Shown: positions 40,839 through 49,689 of the stretch, one piece after another | Layout of the letters: each line of letters begins with the position of its first letter | How positions within the stretch are numbered: position 1 is the stretch's first letter | Source of the DNA: Acidimicrobiia bacterium | GTDB taxonomy: Bacteria > Actinomycetota > Acidimicrobiia > Acidimicrobiales > AC-14 | Reading direction: 5' to 3' | NCBI GenBank assembly: GCA_023264995.1 | Contig: JAHFUR010000019.1 | Span: 17,439-81,438, forward strand | Length of the DNA: 64,000 bases | Notes under the pieces: generated by a model | The model's database searches: none | Seen by the model: the letters and a program-made list of their open reading frames with translations, nothing else | Told to the model about the DNA's origin: nothing | Program-made: the position numbers and the translations under genes

Positions 40839-41761
40839 ACTCCGGAGGGCACGATCAGGCGGATGCTGGCCACCCCATGGGCCACGGTGAGCTCTTCGAC
40901 CTCGCCCAGGTAGTCCCCGTCGACTTGGTGCGGGAACGGCTTGTGGCCCCGGACGGTGAGCGACTTCAGGTCGGTGTGGTAGTCGACGTTGCGGTTCCGG
41001 CGGAGGATCTCGCCGTGGCCCATGGCCGACCCGAACAGGGTGAGCAGTGTGCGGACCTTGAGCTTCTTGGTCGTTACCGTCACCAGCCCGCGCTCGGGAC
41101 CGGTGTCGGGCGTGACCGAGAGCGGCCGGCGCCCCAGGTAGGTGTACGGGTTGGTGTTGAGGCAGATGGTGAAGAAGCCGTCCTCCACGCTGGTGCCGTC
41201 GGGGAAGTCGAGGGCGAAGCTGGGGCGGCGATGGTCGTAGTGCTTGAAGTAAGTCGAGAACGACGAGTAGACGAAGATGGCCTGGCCGATCTTGCGCTTG
41301 AGCGACGCCCGGCGCTCGACCTGAGCCACTACCGCGGCGTCGTACCCGATGCCCAGGTGGAACAGGAAATGACGACCGTTGACCGTGCCCAGCCCGAAGG
41401 TGCGGAGGGAATCGGCTCGGGCCAGGGCGGCCGCCAGTTGGGGCGCGGCTTTCGTGGTCTTCGTCGCCATCCCGATCGTGCGGGCGAAGACGTTCGTCGA
41501 CCCGCCGGGCAGGGCGGCCAGGGCCGTCGACGTGCCGGCCAGCCCGTTGGCCGCCTCGTTGAGCGTGCCGTCGCCGCCCAGGACGACGACGACGTCGTAC
41601 TCCTCGTCGGCCGCTTGCCGGGCCAGCGCGGTGGCGTCGTCGCGCTTGGTGGTCTCCACCGTCGTCACGTCGTGGTCGGCCACCAGTGCCGAGTTGGCGG
41701 CCATCCGGCCTTTCCAGTCCACCGACGAGGCCGAGGGGTTGATAAGCAGCATCAGCTTCAT
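40835..41761 (-). CDS. Diacylglycerol kinase-type lipid kinase
   Basis: The 308-residue enzyme has the DAGK catalytic glycine motif LGGDGTLNEA (62-71), followed by ALPGGSTNVFAR, the nucleotide-binding signature, and a beta-sandwich C-terminal domain with the substrate lobe (VDGDYLGEVEEL). It phosphorylates diacylglycerol or a related lipid to feed phosphatidic acid into phospholipid synthesis. The ATG lies 7 bases after the sigma factor stop, so it is probably in the same operon. A DAGK next to whiB1 is also the mycobacterial arrangement as I recall it. Confidence 0.88.
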   Translation of the reverse strand: MKLMLLINPSASSVDWKGRMAANSALVADHDVTTVETTKRDDATALARQAADEEYDVVVVLGGDGTLNEAANGLAGTSTALAALPGGSTNVFARTIGMATKTTKAAPQLAAALARADSLRTFGLGTVNGRHFLFHLGIGYDAAVVAQVERRASLKRKIGQAIFVYSSFSTYFKHYDHRRPSFALDFPDGTSVEDGFFTICLNTNPYTYLGRRPLSVTPDTGPERGLVTVTTKKLKVRTLLTLFGSAMGHGEILRRNRNVDYHTDLKSLTVRGHKPFPHQVDGDYLGEVEELTVAHGVASIRLIVPSGV

Positions 41762-41768
41762 CTGGCCA

Positions 41769-42521
41769 TCACGATTCGTCCTCGGTTTGGGTTCGGAGCT
41801 GGGCCAGCGCGCGGGCCAGCAGGCGGGAGACGTGCATCTGGCTGATCCCCAGGCGGGCGGCGATCTCCGACTGCGTCAGGCCTTCGAAGAAGCGTAGATG
41901 GAGGATGGTGCGCTCGCGCGGTGGGAACTGGGCAATGAGCGGCGAGAGCGTGACCCGGTGCTCGCTGCCGAGCAGCGCCGGGTCGTCGGCCCCGATCTCG
42001 GCCGAGAGCGACGACTCGTCGTCGCTGCCCGAAGGCGCGTCCAGCGACGTGAACCGGTAGGCGTGGCCGGCCTCGATGGCCTCCAGCACCTCCTCCTCCG
42101 ACACGCCGGCCGACTGGGCGATCTCGCCGATCGTCGGTGACCGCCCCAGCTCCTGGGACAGGATGCTCACCACGCTGCCGAGGCGGAGGTGCAGCTCCTG
42201 GACCCGCCGCGGGACCCGGACCGCCCAGCCCTTGTCGCGGAAGTGGCGCTTGAGCTCGCCGACGATGGTGGGGGTGGCGTAGGTCGAGAACTCCAGGCCC
42301 CGGCTGGGGTCGAAGCGGTCCACGGCCTTGAGCAACCCCAGAGCTGCCACCTGGACGAGGTCGTCGAGCGGCTCGCCCCGGTTGGTGAACCGGCGGGCCA
42401 GGTACTCGGCCAAGCCCATGTGGGCGGTGATCAGCTCGTCGCGAATGCCGCGGTCGCGGCTCTCGGCGAATTCACGGAACCGCTGGCGGAGCGCCTCACG
42501 CTCGCTGCTGTCGAAGGCCAT
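41769..42521 (-). CDS. sigF: SigF-like group 3 RNA polymerase sigma factor
   Basis: The 250-residue factor has region 2 (LVQVAALGLLKAVDRFDPSRGLEFSTYATPTIVGELKRH), region 3 (RVPRRVQELHLRL) and region 4 with the helix-turn-helix LTQSEIAARLGISQMHVSRLL. The order and wording are those of the SigB/SigF/SigG stress and sporulation group. It is preceded in the same operon by a HATPase-type anti-sigma gene (24-base gap), the usual regulator of this group. It should direct a stress or development regulon. Confidence 0.88.
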   Translation of the reverse strand: MAFDSSEREALRQRFREFAESRDRGIRDELITAHMGLAEYLARRFTNRGEPLDDLVQVAALGLLKAVDRFDPSRGLEFSTYATPTIVGELKRHFRDKGWAVRVPRRVQELHLRLGSVVSILSQELGRSPTIGEIAQSAGVSEEEVLEAIEAGHAYRFTSLDAPSGSDDESSLSAEIGADDPALLGSEHRVTLSPLIAQFPPRERTILHLRFFEGLTQSEIAARLGISQMHVSRLLARALAQLRTQTEDES

Positions 42522-42545
42522 CAGGTCTCGAACACCATTGTCGGC

Positions 42546-42926
42546 CTACGCCGGCCTGTGCCGCTTGACCAGCCGGAAGTGCGGGCCCTCCTCGCTCGCC
42601 GACAGCTCACATTCGTCCACGACCGCGGCGAGGATCTGGTTCGATATCGCGGAGACCACCGGCTCGTTGCCGAGCCCGTCGGAGAAGTGGCCGGCGCCGT
42701 CGACCGTCAGCTGGCCGGCTTCGAGCAGGTAGGTCAGGGTGATCGTGCCGGCCCTGCCCCGTGGCCCGACCATGGAGAAGCAGACCTCGTCGATGGCGAT
42801 CCGGAGGTCTTCCACCTCGTCGAGGGAGAACCCGACCCGGCTGGCCACGCCGGCGGCCATGATCCTCGAGATCCGCAGGAACTCCGGCGCGGCCGGGACC
42901 TCCAGTCGGACCTCTCCCGTCGCCAC
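42546..42926 (-). CDS. RsbW-like anti-sigma factor (HATPase fold)
   Basis: The 126-residue protein starts EVRLEVPAAPEFLRISRIMA and has the N-box DLRIAIDEVCFSMVG and a late GHFSDGLGNEP glycine region, as in small GHKL serine kinases that bind sigma factors. It would hold the downstream SigF-like protein inactive and may phosphorylate an anti-anti-sigma factor, none of which is in the window. The canonical N-box Asn is replaced (EVCFSM rather than EAxxNA), so kinase activity may be weak. The GTG at 42926 is chosen at the family start; longer starts would enter the neighbouring gene. Confidence 0.78.
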   Translation of the reverse strand: MATGEVRLEVPAAPEFLRISRIMAAGVASRVGFSLDEVEDLRIAIDEVCFSMVGPRGRAGTITLTYLLEAGQLTVDGAGHFSDGLGNEPVVSAISNQILAAVVDECELSASEEGPHFRLVKRHRPA

Positions 42927-42973
42927 GGCCGCGACCGTAGCGGCCGCGGCGTCACCTGTTCGAAACGGGTGGT

Positions 42974-43672
42974 TCACACGAGGGGCCAGGGGTAGGCCCG
43001 CCCGGACGTGGCCGAAGGGAACACGGGCCGGCGCAGCACGGCCGCCGCCCGGCCCGACAGGGCGTCGAGCTCGGCCGGTCCCAGGAGGGTGGCCAGCTCG
43101 GGGGGCGGGGCCACCGCCAGCCGGGCGACCGTTTCGAGGCGGTCCGGGGGGACGGCCTGGCCGGCGAAGTCCCAGATCACCGTCCGCAGTTTGGGCTCCT
43201 CGTGCAGGCACAGGCCGTGGTCGATGGCCCAGATGGCCCCGTCCTCGCCCCGCAGGCAGTGACCGCTCTTGCGGTCGCCGTTGTTGACGAGCAGGTCGAG
43301 GAGGCAGATGAGCTTGAGCGCGTCGTGGAGCTCGGGGCGCTCCAGCATGGTGAAGTAGTGGTCCTCGAAGTGGGCGGGCACGTAGCGCTGGAGCGAACCG
43401 GGCCCGTACGGGCCGTCCTCGCGCAGGACGGTCTCGGGGACGACGTCCCAGCCCAGCGCATCCGAGACGACATAGACCGCGACCTCACGGCGGTAAAGGC
43501 CCGTCGGGTAGTCCCACAGCGGGCGCTCGCCTCGGAGCGGCTTGTAGATCGCCGCACCCGTTTCGCCCCCGAGGCACAGCTCGACCAGGAAGGTGCCGTT
43601 GGAACTCCAGGGCATGCGGCCCTTGACCTCGATCTCGCCCCGCCGGAGGAGATCTAGTCCCGCACCAGGCAA
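42974..43672 (-). CDS. SCO1664 family protein (PI3/4-kinase-like fold)
   Basis: This 232-residue protein matches an actinobacterial family by MPWSSNGTFLVELCLGGETG, AIYKPLRGERPLWDYP, GDRKSGHCLRGEDGAIW and IDHGLCLHEEPKLRTVIWDF. Those blocks look like the nucleotide lysine, catalytic loop (NNGDRKSGH) and metal loop (AIDHGLC) of PI3/4-kinase-like folds, so ATP-dependent phosphotransfer is plausible. The substrate is unknown. It lies in the conserved order phosphatase-DUF3090-SCO1664. Confidence 0.85.
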   Translation of the reverse strand: MPGAGLDLLRRGEIEVKGRMPWSSNGTFLVELCLGGETGAAIYKPLRGERPLWDYPTGLYRREVAVYVVSDALGWDVVPETVLREDGPYGPGSLQRYVPAHFEDHYFTMLERPELHDALKLICLLDLLVNNGDRKSGHCLRGEDGAIWAIDHGLCLHEEPKLRTVIWDFAGQAVPPDRLETVARLAVAPPPELATLLGPAELDALSGRAAAVLRRPVFPSATSGRAYPWPLV

Positions 43673-43685
43673 TGTCTGCGCTCGC

Positions 43686-44180
43686 TCACCGTTCCCGGTG
43701 GCCGTTCAACCGGGGGCAGGTGTGGCCTTGCGGGTCGAGGGGCTGCCCGCACAACGGGCACGGCGGCCGGCCGGCGGCGACCGCCTCGGCGCCCCGCTCG
43801 GCCAGGGCGGCCACCTGCTCGCGGGTGGCGGTGATGCGGGCCCGGGCGGGCTCTTCGCCCTCCTCGACCAGCTCCTCGGCCACGATGAGCACCCGGTCGG
43901 CGTCCTCGTCGTAGTTGACGCCGAGCGACCCGACGACCCATTCGGCCACGACCGGTTCGATCAACTGCATGCCCGCCGTGGGGATGGTGCCGGGCGGCGG
44001 CATGTCGGCCAGCATGCCGGCCAGGTAGGCCACCAGGGCCGCGACCTGGGCTTTCTCCAAGCGCAACGAGACGACCTGGGCGCCGTGGCGGGCCTGGAGG
44101 TAGAAGACCCGTTGGCCCGGAGGGCCGATGGCGCCCGTGGTCAGGTGGTCCACCTCGGGGATTTCGAACGAGGAGCTCAT
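43686..44180 (-). CDS. DUF3090 family protein
   Basis: The 164-residue protein contains PPGQRVFYLQARHG, SLRLEKAQVAALVAYL and a C-terminal zinc-ribbon-like CPLCGQPLDPQGHTCPRLNGH. It is a full-length member of an actinobacterial family without known function. The ATG overlaps the phosphatase stop by four bases, and SCO1664 follows after 13 bases. The constant linkage of these three genes suggests one pathway. Confidence 0.88.
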   Translation of the reverse strand: MSSSFEIPEVDHLTTGAIGPPGQRVFYLQARHGAQVVSLRLEKAQVAALVAYLAGMLADMPPPGTIPTAGMQLIEPVVAEWVVGSLGVNYDEDADRVLIVAEELVEEGEEPARARITATREQVAALAERGAEAVAAGRPPCPLCGQPLDPQGHTCPRLNGHRER

Positions 44181-44821
44181 GACGGCTTGGGCGCCGGCCC
44201 GTCGCCGGTGGTGTTGACCGACAGGACGGTGGGGCCGCCCTCCCCGTAGGAGATGGCCGTGACCGAGCACGGCGAGATGACGATGCGCTGGAACAGGTCG
44301 AGATGGGTGCCCAGGGCGTGGGCCACGGCCGCCTTGATGGTGTCGGCGTGGGAGACGGCCACGATGGTCTGGCCCGGGTGGGCCCGGCGGAGGCGGTCGA
44401 GCGCGGCCACCGTGCGGGCCTGCATCTCGACGAACGACTCGCCGCCCGGGAACCGGAAACCGCTCGGGTAGGAGTGGACGATCTTCCACTCCGGCTCCTT
44501 CATGGCCACCTTGAGCTCCATGCCCGTCCAGTCGCCGATGTCAGCCTCCAGGAGGCCCTTGTCGAGCTGCACCTTCATGCCGAGGGCCTTGGCGATGGCG
44601 CCGGCGGTCTCCTTGGTGCGCTCGAGGGGCGACGCGTAGATGGCGTCGACCTTGGGCAGGCGGGCCAGCCGGGCCCCGGCTGCCGCGGCCTGGGCCTTCC
44701 CGGTTTCCGACAGGTGCAATCCCGGGGCGCGGCCAGGGAGGAGCTTGCCGGTCGTCGGCGTCTCGCCATGGCGGACGAGGAGGACGACTGTCGGTCGCGG
44801 CCGGGCCGCGGTTCGGGCCAT
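44177..44821 (-). CDS. Histidine phosphatase family protein (MSMEG_4193 type)
   Basis: The 214-residue phosphoglycerate-mutase-fold enzyme has the catalytic RHGET (LLVRHGETPTTGKLLPGR), the second Arg in YASPLERTKETA, an acid in LLEADIGDWTG and the second His in AVSHADTIKAAV. It hydrolyses a phosphate ester; the substrate is unknown. It heads the minus-strand DUF3090/SCO1664/anti-sigma/sigma block. Its ATG (44821) overlaps the region of the divergent uracil-DNA glycosylase gene, and TAGGTT lies 10 bases upstream. Confidence 0.9.
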   Translation of the reverse strand: MARTAARPRPTVVLLVRHGETPTTGKLLPGRAPGLHLSETGKAQAAAAGARLARLPKVDAIYASPLERTKETAGAIAKALGMKVQLDKGLLEADIGDWTGMELKVAMKEPEWKIVHSYPSGFRFPGGESFVEMQARTVAALDRLRRAHPGQTIVAVSHADTIKAAVAHALGTHLDLFQRIVISPCSVTAISYGEGGPTVLSVNTTGDGPAPKPS

Positions 44822-44846
44822 GAGTCAAGCCAACCTACTCTGCGGC

Positions 44847-45506
44847 ATGGACTCCCTGGCACGAGTGACCGACGAGGTGGTCGGCTGCCGGGCGTGCCCG
44901 CGCCTGGTCGCCTGGCGGGAGCAGGTGGCGGTCGAGAAGCGGGCGTCGTACCAGGCCGAGACCTACTGGGGGCGCCCGGTGCCCGGGTTCGGCGACCCGG
45001 CCGCCACGCTGCTCGTCGTAGGCCTGGCGCCGGCCGCCCACGGCGGCAACCGCACCGGCCGGGTCTTCACCGGCGACCGCTCGGGCGACTGGCTGTACCG
45101 GGCCCTCTGGCGGGCCGGGTTCGCCAACCAGCCCACGAGCGTGAGGCCCGGCGACGGGCTCCTGCTCTCCGGGGCGTGGGTGTCGGCCGTGGTCCGTTGC
45201 GCGCCGCCGGCCAACAAGCCGACGACCGACGAGCGCGACCGGTGCCTGCCGTACCTGGCCCGGGAGGTCGCCCTGCTGGCCGACGTGCGCGTCGTCGTCG
45301 CCTTGGGCCAGTTCGCCTACGAGGCGGCCTGCCGCCTCTTCAGCGTCCGCCCCCGACCTCGGTTCGGCCACGGGGTGGAGGTCGAACTGGCCGGCGGCCG
45401 GACGATGCTCTGCTCCTACCACCCGAGCCAGCAGAACACCTTCACCGGTACGCTCACCGAGCCGGCGTTCGACGCCATCTTCGCCCGGGCCCGCCAGCTC
45501 GGTTAG
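44847..45506 (+). CDS. Uracil-DNA glycosylase, family 5 (UdgB-like, Fe-S)
   Basis: The 219-residue repair enzyme carries cysteines for a [4Fe-4S] cluster (CRACPRL, VRCAPPANKP, DRCLPYLA). Active-site motifs are VVGLAPAAHGGNRTGRVFTGD, with Ala in place of the water-activating residue of other families, and CSYHPSQQNTFTG. That pattern defines family 5, which removes uracil, hypoxanthine and bulky lesions. The ATG at 44847 begins MDSLARVTDEVVGC; an ATG at 44820 would overlap the divergent phosphatase start. TACTCT lies 5 bases upstream. It converges with the XPB gene, with a 4-base overlap. Confidence 0.9.
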   Translation: MDSLARVTDEVVGCRACPRLVAWREQVAVEKRASYQAETYWGRPVPGFGDPAATLLVVGLAPAAHGGNRTGRVFTGDRSGDWLYRALWRAGFANQPTSVRPGDGLLLSGAWVSAVVRCAPPANKPTTDERDRCLPYLAREVALLADVRVVVALGQFAYEAACRLFSVRPRPRFGHGVEVELAGGRTMLCSYHPSQQNTFTGTLTEPAFDAIFARARQLG

Positions 45507-47176
45507 GGGATGGCGGGGGGCAGCCCGGTGCTGCCCAGCACCGCCTCTGCGTCGATGATCTGGTAGGCGTAGCCCTGCTCGGCCAGGAAGCGCTGGCGCC
45601 GGGCCGCGAACTCCTGGTCGTTGGTGTCGCGGGCGACCACTGCGTAGAAGTGGGCCTGACGGCCGTCGTGCTTGGGACGAAGGATGCGCCCGAGCCGCTG
45701 GGCCTCCTCCTGGCGGCTGCCGAAGGCGCCCGAGACCTGGATGGCCACCGACGCCTCGGGCAGGTCGATGGAGAAATTGGCCACCTTCGAGACCACGAGC
45801 AGCATCTCCTCGCCGGTGCGGAAGGCCTGGTAGAGCCGCTCCCGCTCGCGGGTCGGGGTCTTGCCGGTGATGAGGGGTGCGCCCAGCCGCTCGGCGAGGG
45901 CCTCGACCTGGTCGATGTACTGGCCGATGACGAGGGTGGGCTGGCCGTCGGCCACCGCGGCCCGGCTCAGGGCCTCGACCACGGCGACCTTCGACCGGGC
46001 CGTGGCCCCCACGCGGTAGCGCTCCTCCGGTTCGGCGAGGGCGTAGGACATCCGCTCCTCGTCGGTGAGGGTGACCCGGACCTCGGTGCAGGACGCCGGC
46101 GCGATCCACCCCTGGGCCTCGATGTCGCGCCAGGGGGCGTCGTAGCGCTTGGGGCCGATGAGGCTGAACACGTCGCCCTCCCGCCCGTCCTCCCGGACGA
46201 GGGTGGCGGTGAGGCCGAGCCGGCGCCGGCTCTGGATCTCGGCGGTCATGCGGAAGACCGGCGCGGGCAAGAGGTGGACCTCGTCATAGATGACCAGGCC
46301 CCAGTCCTCGGCGGAGAAGAGCTCGAGGTGGGTGTAGATCTCTCGCCGGCGGGTGGTGAGGATCTGGTAGGTCGCCAGGGTGACGGGACGGATCTCCTTG
46401 CGCTCGCCGGAGTACTCGCCGATCTCCGCCTCGGTGAGGCTGGTGCGGGCCAGCAGCTCGGACCGCCACTGGCGGGCGGCCACGGTGTTGGTGACCAGGA
46501 TGAGGGTGCGAGCGCTGGCCCGGGCCATGGCGGCCAGGGCGACGAGGGTCTTCCCGGCCCCGCAGGGCAGGACGATGGCCCCGCTGCCGCCGGCGAAGAA
46601 GGCGTCGACCGCCTGGCGTTGGTAGGGCCGAAGGTCGAAGCCCCGGCCCTCGTGGAGGACGATCGGGTGGGCCGCCCCGTCGACGTAGCCGGCCAGATCT
46701 TCCGCCGGCCATCCCGCCTTGAGGAGGGCCTGCTTCAGTCGGCCCCGCTCGCCGCGGGGGACGACGACGGTGGCACCGTCGATACGGGCACCGACGAGCG
46801 GGGCGACGGCCTTGGCCCTGAGGACCTCGGTGAGCACGGCCAGGTCGGTGGTGCGCAGGACCAGGCCGTGGACCGGGTCGACTTCCAGGCGGAGCCGACC
46901 GTAACGGCCCATGACCTCGGCCACGTCGACCAGAAGGCCCTGGGGCACGGTGTAGCGCGACCAGCGGATGAGGGCGTCGATGACCTGCTCGGCGTCGTGG
47001 CCGGCGGCGCTGGCGTTCCACAGGCCCAGGGAACTGACCCGGTAGGTGTGGACGTGCTCGGGGGACCGCTCCAGCTCGGCGAAGGGGGCGATGTCAGCCC
47101 GGCAGGCCTCGGCGTCGACGTGGTCGACCTCCAGCAGCAGCGTGCGGTCGGACTGGACGATCAGCGGGCCGTTCAT
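45503..47176 (-). CDS. xpb: XPB/Ercc3-type DNA repair helicase
   Basis: The 557-residue superfamily 2 helicase has an N-terminal damage-recognition-like domain (about 1-175), Walker A LPCGAGKT, the DEVH box (VIYDEVHLLPAP), LTATLVREDGREGD (motif III plus the RED motif that contacts damaged DNA), and C-terminal motifs FSIDLPEASVAIQVSG and QRLGRILRPK. It is the bacterial form of the eukaryotic TFIIH helicase, found in many actinobacteria. The partner gene lies 7 bases upstream and the convergent neighbour is a uracil-DNA glycosylase, making a repair island. Confidence 0.95.
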   Translation of the reverse strand: MNGPLIVQSDRTLLLEVDHVDAEACRADIAPFAELERSPEHVHTYRVSSLGLWNASAAGHDAEQVIDALIRWSRYTVPQGLLVDVAEVMGRYGRLRLEVDPVHGLVLRTTDLAVLTEVLRAKAVAPLVGARIDGATVVVPRGERGRLKQALLKAGWPAEDLAGYVDGAAHPIVLHEGRGFDLRPYQRQAVDAFFAGGSGAIVLPCGAGKTLVALAAMARASARTLILVTNTVAARQWRSELLARTSLTEAEIGEYSGERKEIRPVTLATYQILTTRRREIYTHLELFSAEDWGLVIYDEVHLLPAPVFRMTAEIQSRRRLGLTATLVREDGREGDVFSLIGPKRYDAPWRDIEAQGWIAPASCTEVRVTLTDEERMSYALAEPEERYRVGATARSKVAVVEALSRAAVADGQPTLVIGQYIDQVEALAERLGAPLITGKTPTRERERLYQAFRTGEEMLLVVSKVANFSIDLPEASVAIQVSGAFGSRQEEAQRLGRILRPKHDGRQAHFYAVVARDTNDQEFAARRQRFLAEQGYAYQIIDAEAVLGSTGLPPAIP

Positions 47177-47183
47177 CTTCCCA

Positions 47184-49604
47184 TCATGGGAGCAGGTCCT
47201 CCTCGGCCTCGGTGAGGACGCGAGCCCATTCGATCATGTCCAGCCGGAACCGCCGTTCGTTCCCGGCCGGGAAGCAGGTGGCGTAGAGGTGGCGCCCGTC
47301 GAGGTCGGTCGGCTCCACCGTGAGCTCCGACGCGTGCCCGTTGGTGCCCACGTAGGACATGCGCACGACCCAGTACTCCGAGCAGGCCCCATCGAGCAGG
47401 GCCCGGATGGTCCGCTGGTCCTTCACGATGGCGGTGGGCCGGTCGGGCCCGAGGGGGAGGCTCGGCTGTCCCAGCGGGGCGGCCGCCGGGGCCGCGGGCT
47501 GCGGCGCCGGCGCCCGGCGCAGGTCGGCGACGATGTCGGCGAGGTCGGGGGCGGCCGCCACCGCCCGGCCCGTGAACGGTCGGGCGGCAACCCGCCGGAC
47601 CGCCGGCCGGGCCAGCAGGAGCCCCCCGTCGGCGCCCTCGCGGGCCGGGAGGTAGCCGGCGGATTGCAGGGTTGAGGTGACGGTGGCCGCGTCGGCGTCG
47701 GTGACGAGCACCGTCGGCGCCAGGGCGCGAAGCCGGAGCCGGCCCGTGCCGCGGGCTTGGAGGATCTCGGCCAGCAGGGCCTCGTCGTCGCTGCGGAGGT
47801 AGGTGGCGGCGCCGCCCACCCGGACGGTGCCGAACCGCCGGCCGAGGTCGGCGATCAGGTAGGCCAGGGGCTGGGGCACGCCTCGGGTGGCGTGGCGTTC
47901 GAAGAACCCGACGATGTCGCCCGCCGTCCGGCCGGCGTCGAAGGCCCGGCGCAGCGACGCCTCGCTGAACCGGTAGACGGTGGCCGCGCCCTTGGACTCC
48001 ACGTCGCCGAGCAGCGCCAGCTCGGTGCGGACCGCCGGCGCCGGCTCCCCGGCGATGACCGCGGTGAGGTCGGCCTGGATGACGAACTCGGCCACCGCCG
48101 GCGGGACCAGGGCGGCGAGGGCCGACGCCGCGTCCCGAGTGCGGTCCTCGAGGACGGCGCGGCCGGCCGTCGAGAGCGAACCCAGCGCGCTGACGCCCAG
48201 GAGGTCGGCCTCGTCCAGGGACCAGGAGATCAGGGTCGACGGCGTGGCCGGGCCGCCCGACCACACGCCCGGGCTGGTCCAGGCCGCCCGGTCGCGAGCG
48301 CTGGCCGGCGACGCCGCCGACCCCGCGGGGATGCCGGCGAGCACGGCGCAGACGACCCGCCGGCGACGGGTGGCGTGGTACTCGGGGTCGCGGGCCAGCA
48401 GGGGCGGGATCGGCTTGTCCTTGGTGCTGATGGCGCCGGCCAGGTTGAGGTGAATGGTCGCGTCGAGCCAGCTGGTGGCCAGCCAGGCCCAGCGGTCGGG
48501 GGTCTCGACGGCCAGCCATTCGTCGTAGGCCGCCGTCGGTGCGGCATGGCCGCCGAGCAGGTCGGCGCGGGCCAGGCCGGCCACCGCGGCGAGCTCGATG
48601 ACCCGGGCCGTCTCCGTCTCGGTGCGGTCGGTGAGCTTGGCCGCCTTACGGATCTCACGGATGCCGATCCCGCCGGCCTTCAGCACGGGCGGGGGCTCGG
48701 CGGACCACGCGTCGAGGATGGCGACGATGTCGGCGACGACGCCCGTGGCCCGCTCGGCCGCGGCTCGGTCGACGGCGCCGGGGTCGACCGTGGTCACGTC
48801 GAGCGGGGGCCGGCGCAGGCACGATGGTGGGAACACCCGCCCGCCCCGCAGGGCGACCGCCGGCTCCCTGGGCATGACGGCCGAGAAGTAGTCGGCGACG
48901 ACCAGCATGCCGCGGTTGACCATCCACCCCGCCGGCGTACGGTCGGTGACGCCGTAGAGCCCGTGGGGGACGTGGACGCCGGGGCCGTCGACCGCGGCGT
49001 GCCGGGCCAGCTCCACGGTGCCGGCCGGGCCCTGCTCGACCAACCGGGCGACCTCGGCGGGGTCGGCGAGAATGCCGACGATGAGGTCCAGGGTGTCGGC
49101 CTTGACCCGGGCCGGGCGGGCGCCGAGGCGCTGCGCCACTTGTTCAAGCGCCGGCCCGGTGAGGCTCTGGAGCACGGCGGCGAGCGGTGGGCCGAGGCGG
49201 GCCGGGTGGTCGAGCTGGCGGAGCCCGGGGAGCAGCCGCAGCCCGCCCCCGCCGGCGACCCGGAAGGTCAGCGCCCGTTCCTCCAGCCGGTCGAGCGCGG
49301 CGGCCAGGTCGGCGTCGCCGGCGTGGACACCGAGGAGGCCGGCGACGTCGGCCGCCGTCGTGCGCTCGGGGAGCAGGCAGAGCGCCTCGACGACATGCTG
49401 CGCGGCCCGGTCGAGGCTGGCGTAGCTGTCGCGGGCGCTGGGCCATGCGCCGACGCGGGCGGCCAGGGCCACCAGGTCCCGCGGCGCGGGATGGACGAGG
49501 TCCGGGCGCAGGGCGAGGAGCCGGGCCAGCCACGCGTCGTCGGCGCCGGCCAGGGTCGCGGTGAGGCCCGGCCACTCTGCGGTGGTGGGCACGGCACCGG
49601 GCAT
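47184..49604 (-). CDS. Helicase-associated protein (partner of XPB; Rv0862c-like)
   Basis: The 806-residue protein is almost always encoded next to bacterial XPB. It consists of repeated winged-helix-like segments, for example RTTAADVAGLLGVHAGDADLAAALDRL and GGIGIREIRKAAKLTDRTETE, and a C-terminal helicase-associated domain (SKGAATVYRFSEASLRRAFDAG, then YLRSDDEALLAEIL). The last 80 residues (RALLDGACSEYWVVRMSYVG) resemble a WYL-like fold. The role is probably to bind DNA or regulate XPB. The ATG at 49604 is chosen for GGAG 6-9 bases upstream; a frame extending to 49748 adds no conserved sequence. Confidence 0.82.
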   Translation of the reverse strand: MPGAVPTTAEWPGLTATLAGADDAWLARLLALRPDLVHPAPRDLVALAARVGAWPSARDSYASLDRAAQHVVEALCLLPERTTAADVAGLLGVHAGDADLAAALDRLEERALTFRVAGGGGLRLLPGLRQLDHPARLGPPLAAVLQSLTGPALEQVAQRLGARPARVKADTLDLIVGILADPAEVARLVEQGPAGTVELARHAAVDGPGVHVPHGLYGVTDRTPAGWMVNRGMLVVADYFSAVMPREPAVALRGGRVFPPSCLRRPPLDVTTVDPGAVDRAAAERATGVVADIVAILDAWSAEPPPVLKAGGIGIREIRKAAKLTDRTETETARVIELAAVAGLARADLLGGHAAPTAAYDEWLAVETPDRWAWLATSWLDATIHLNLAGAISTKDKPIPPLLARDPEYHATRRRRVVCAVLAGIPAGSAASPASARDRAAWTSPGVWSGGPATPSTLISWSLDEADLLGVSALGSLSTAGRAVLEDRTRDAASALAALVPPAVAEFVIQADLTAVIAGEPAPAVRTELALLGDVESKGAATVYRFSEASLRRAFDAGRTAGDIVGFFERHATRGVPQPLAYLIADLGRRFGTVRVGGAATYLRSDDEALLAEILQARGTGRLRLRALAPTVLVTDADAATVTSTLQSAGYLPAREGADGGLLLARPAVRRVAARPFTGRAVAAAPDLADIVADLRRAPAPQPAAPAAAPLGQPSLPLGPDRPTAIVKDQRTIRALLDGACSEYWVVRMSYVGTNGHASELTVEPTDLDGRHLYATCFPAGNERRFRLDMIEWARVLTEAEEDLLP

Positions 49605-49689
49605 GGCGATCTCCGAAGGTTCGATCAGCTGAGCCGGGGAAGCAGGTTGCACGCTACCAACGGTGGCCTCAGCCGATGGACGGGGAGCC

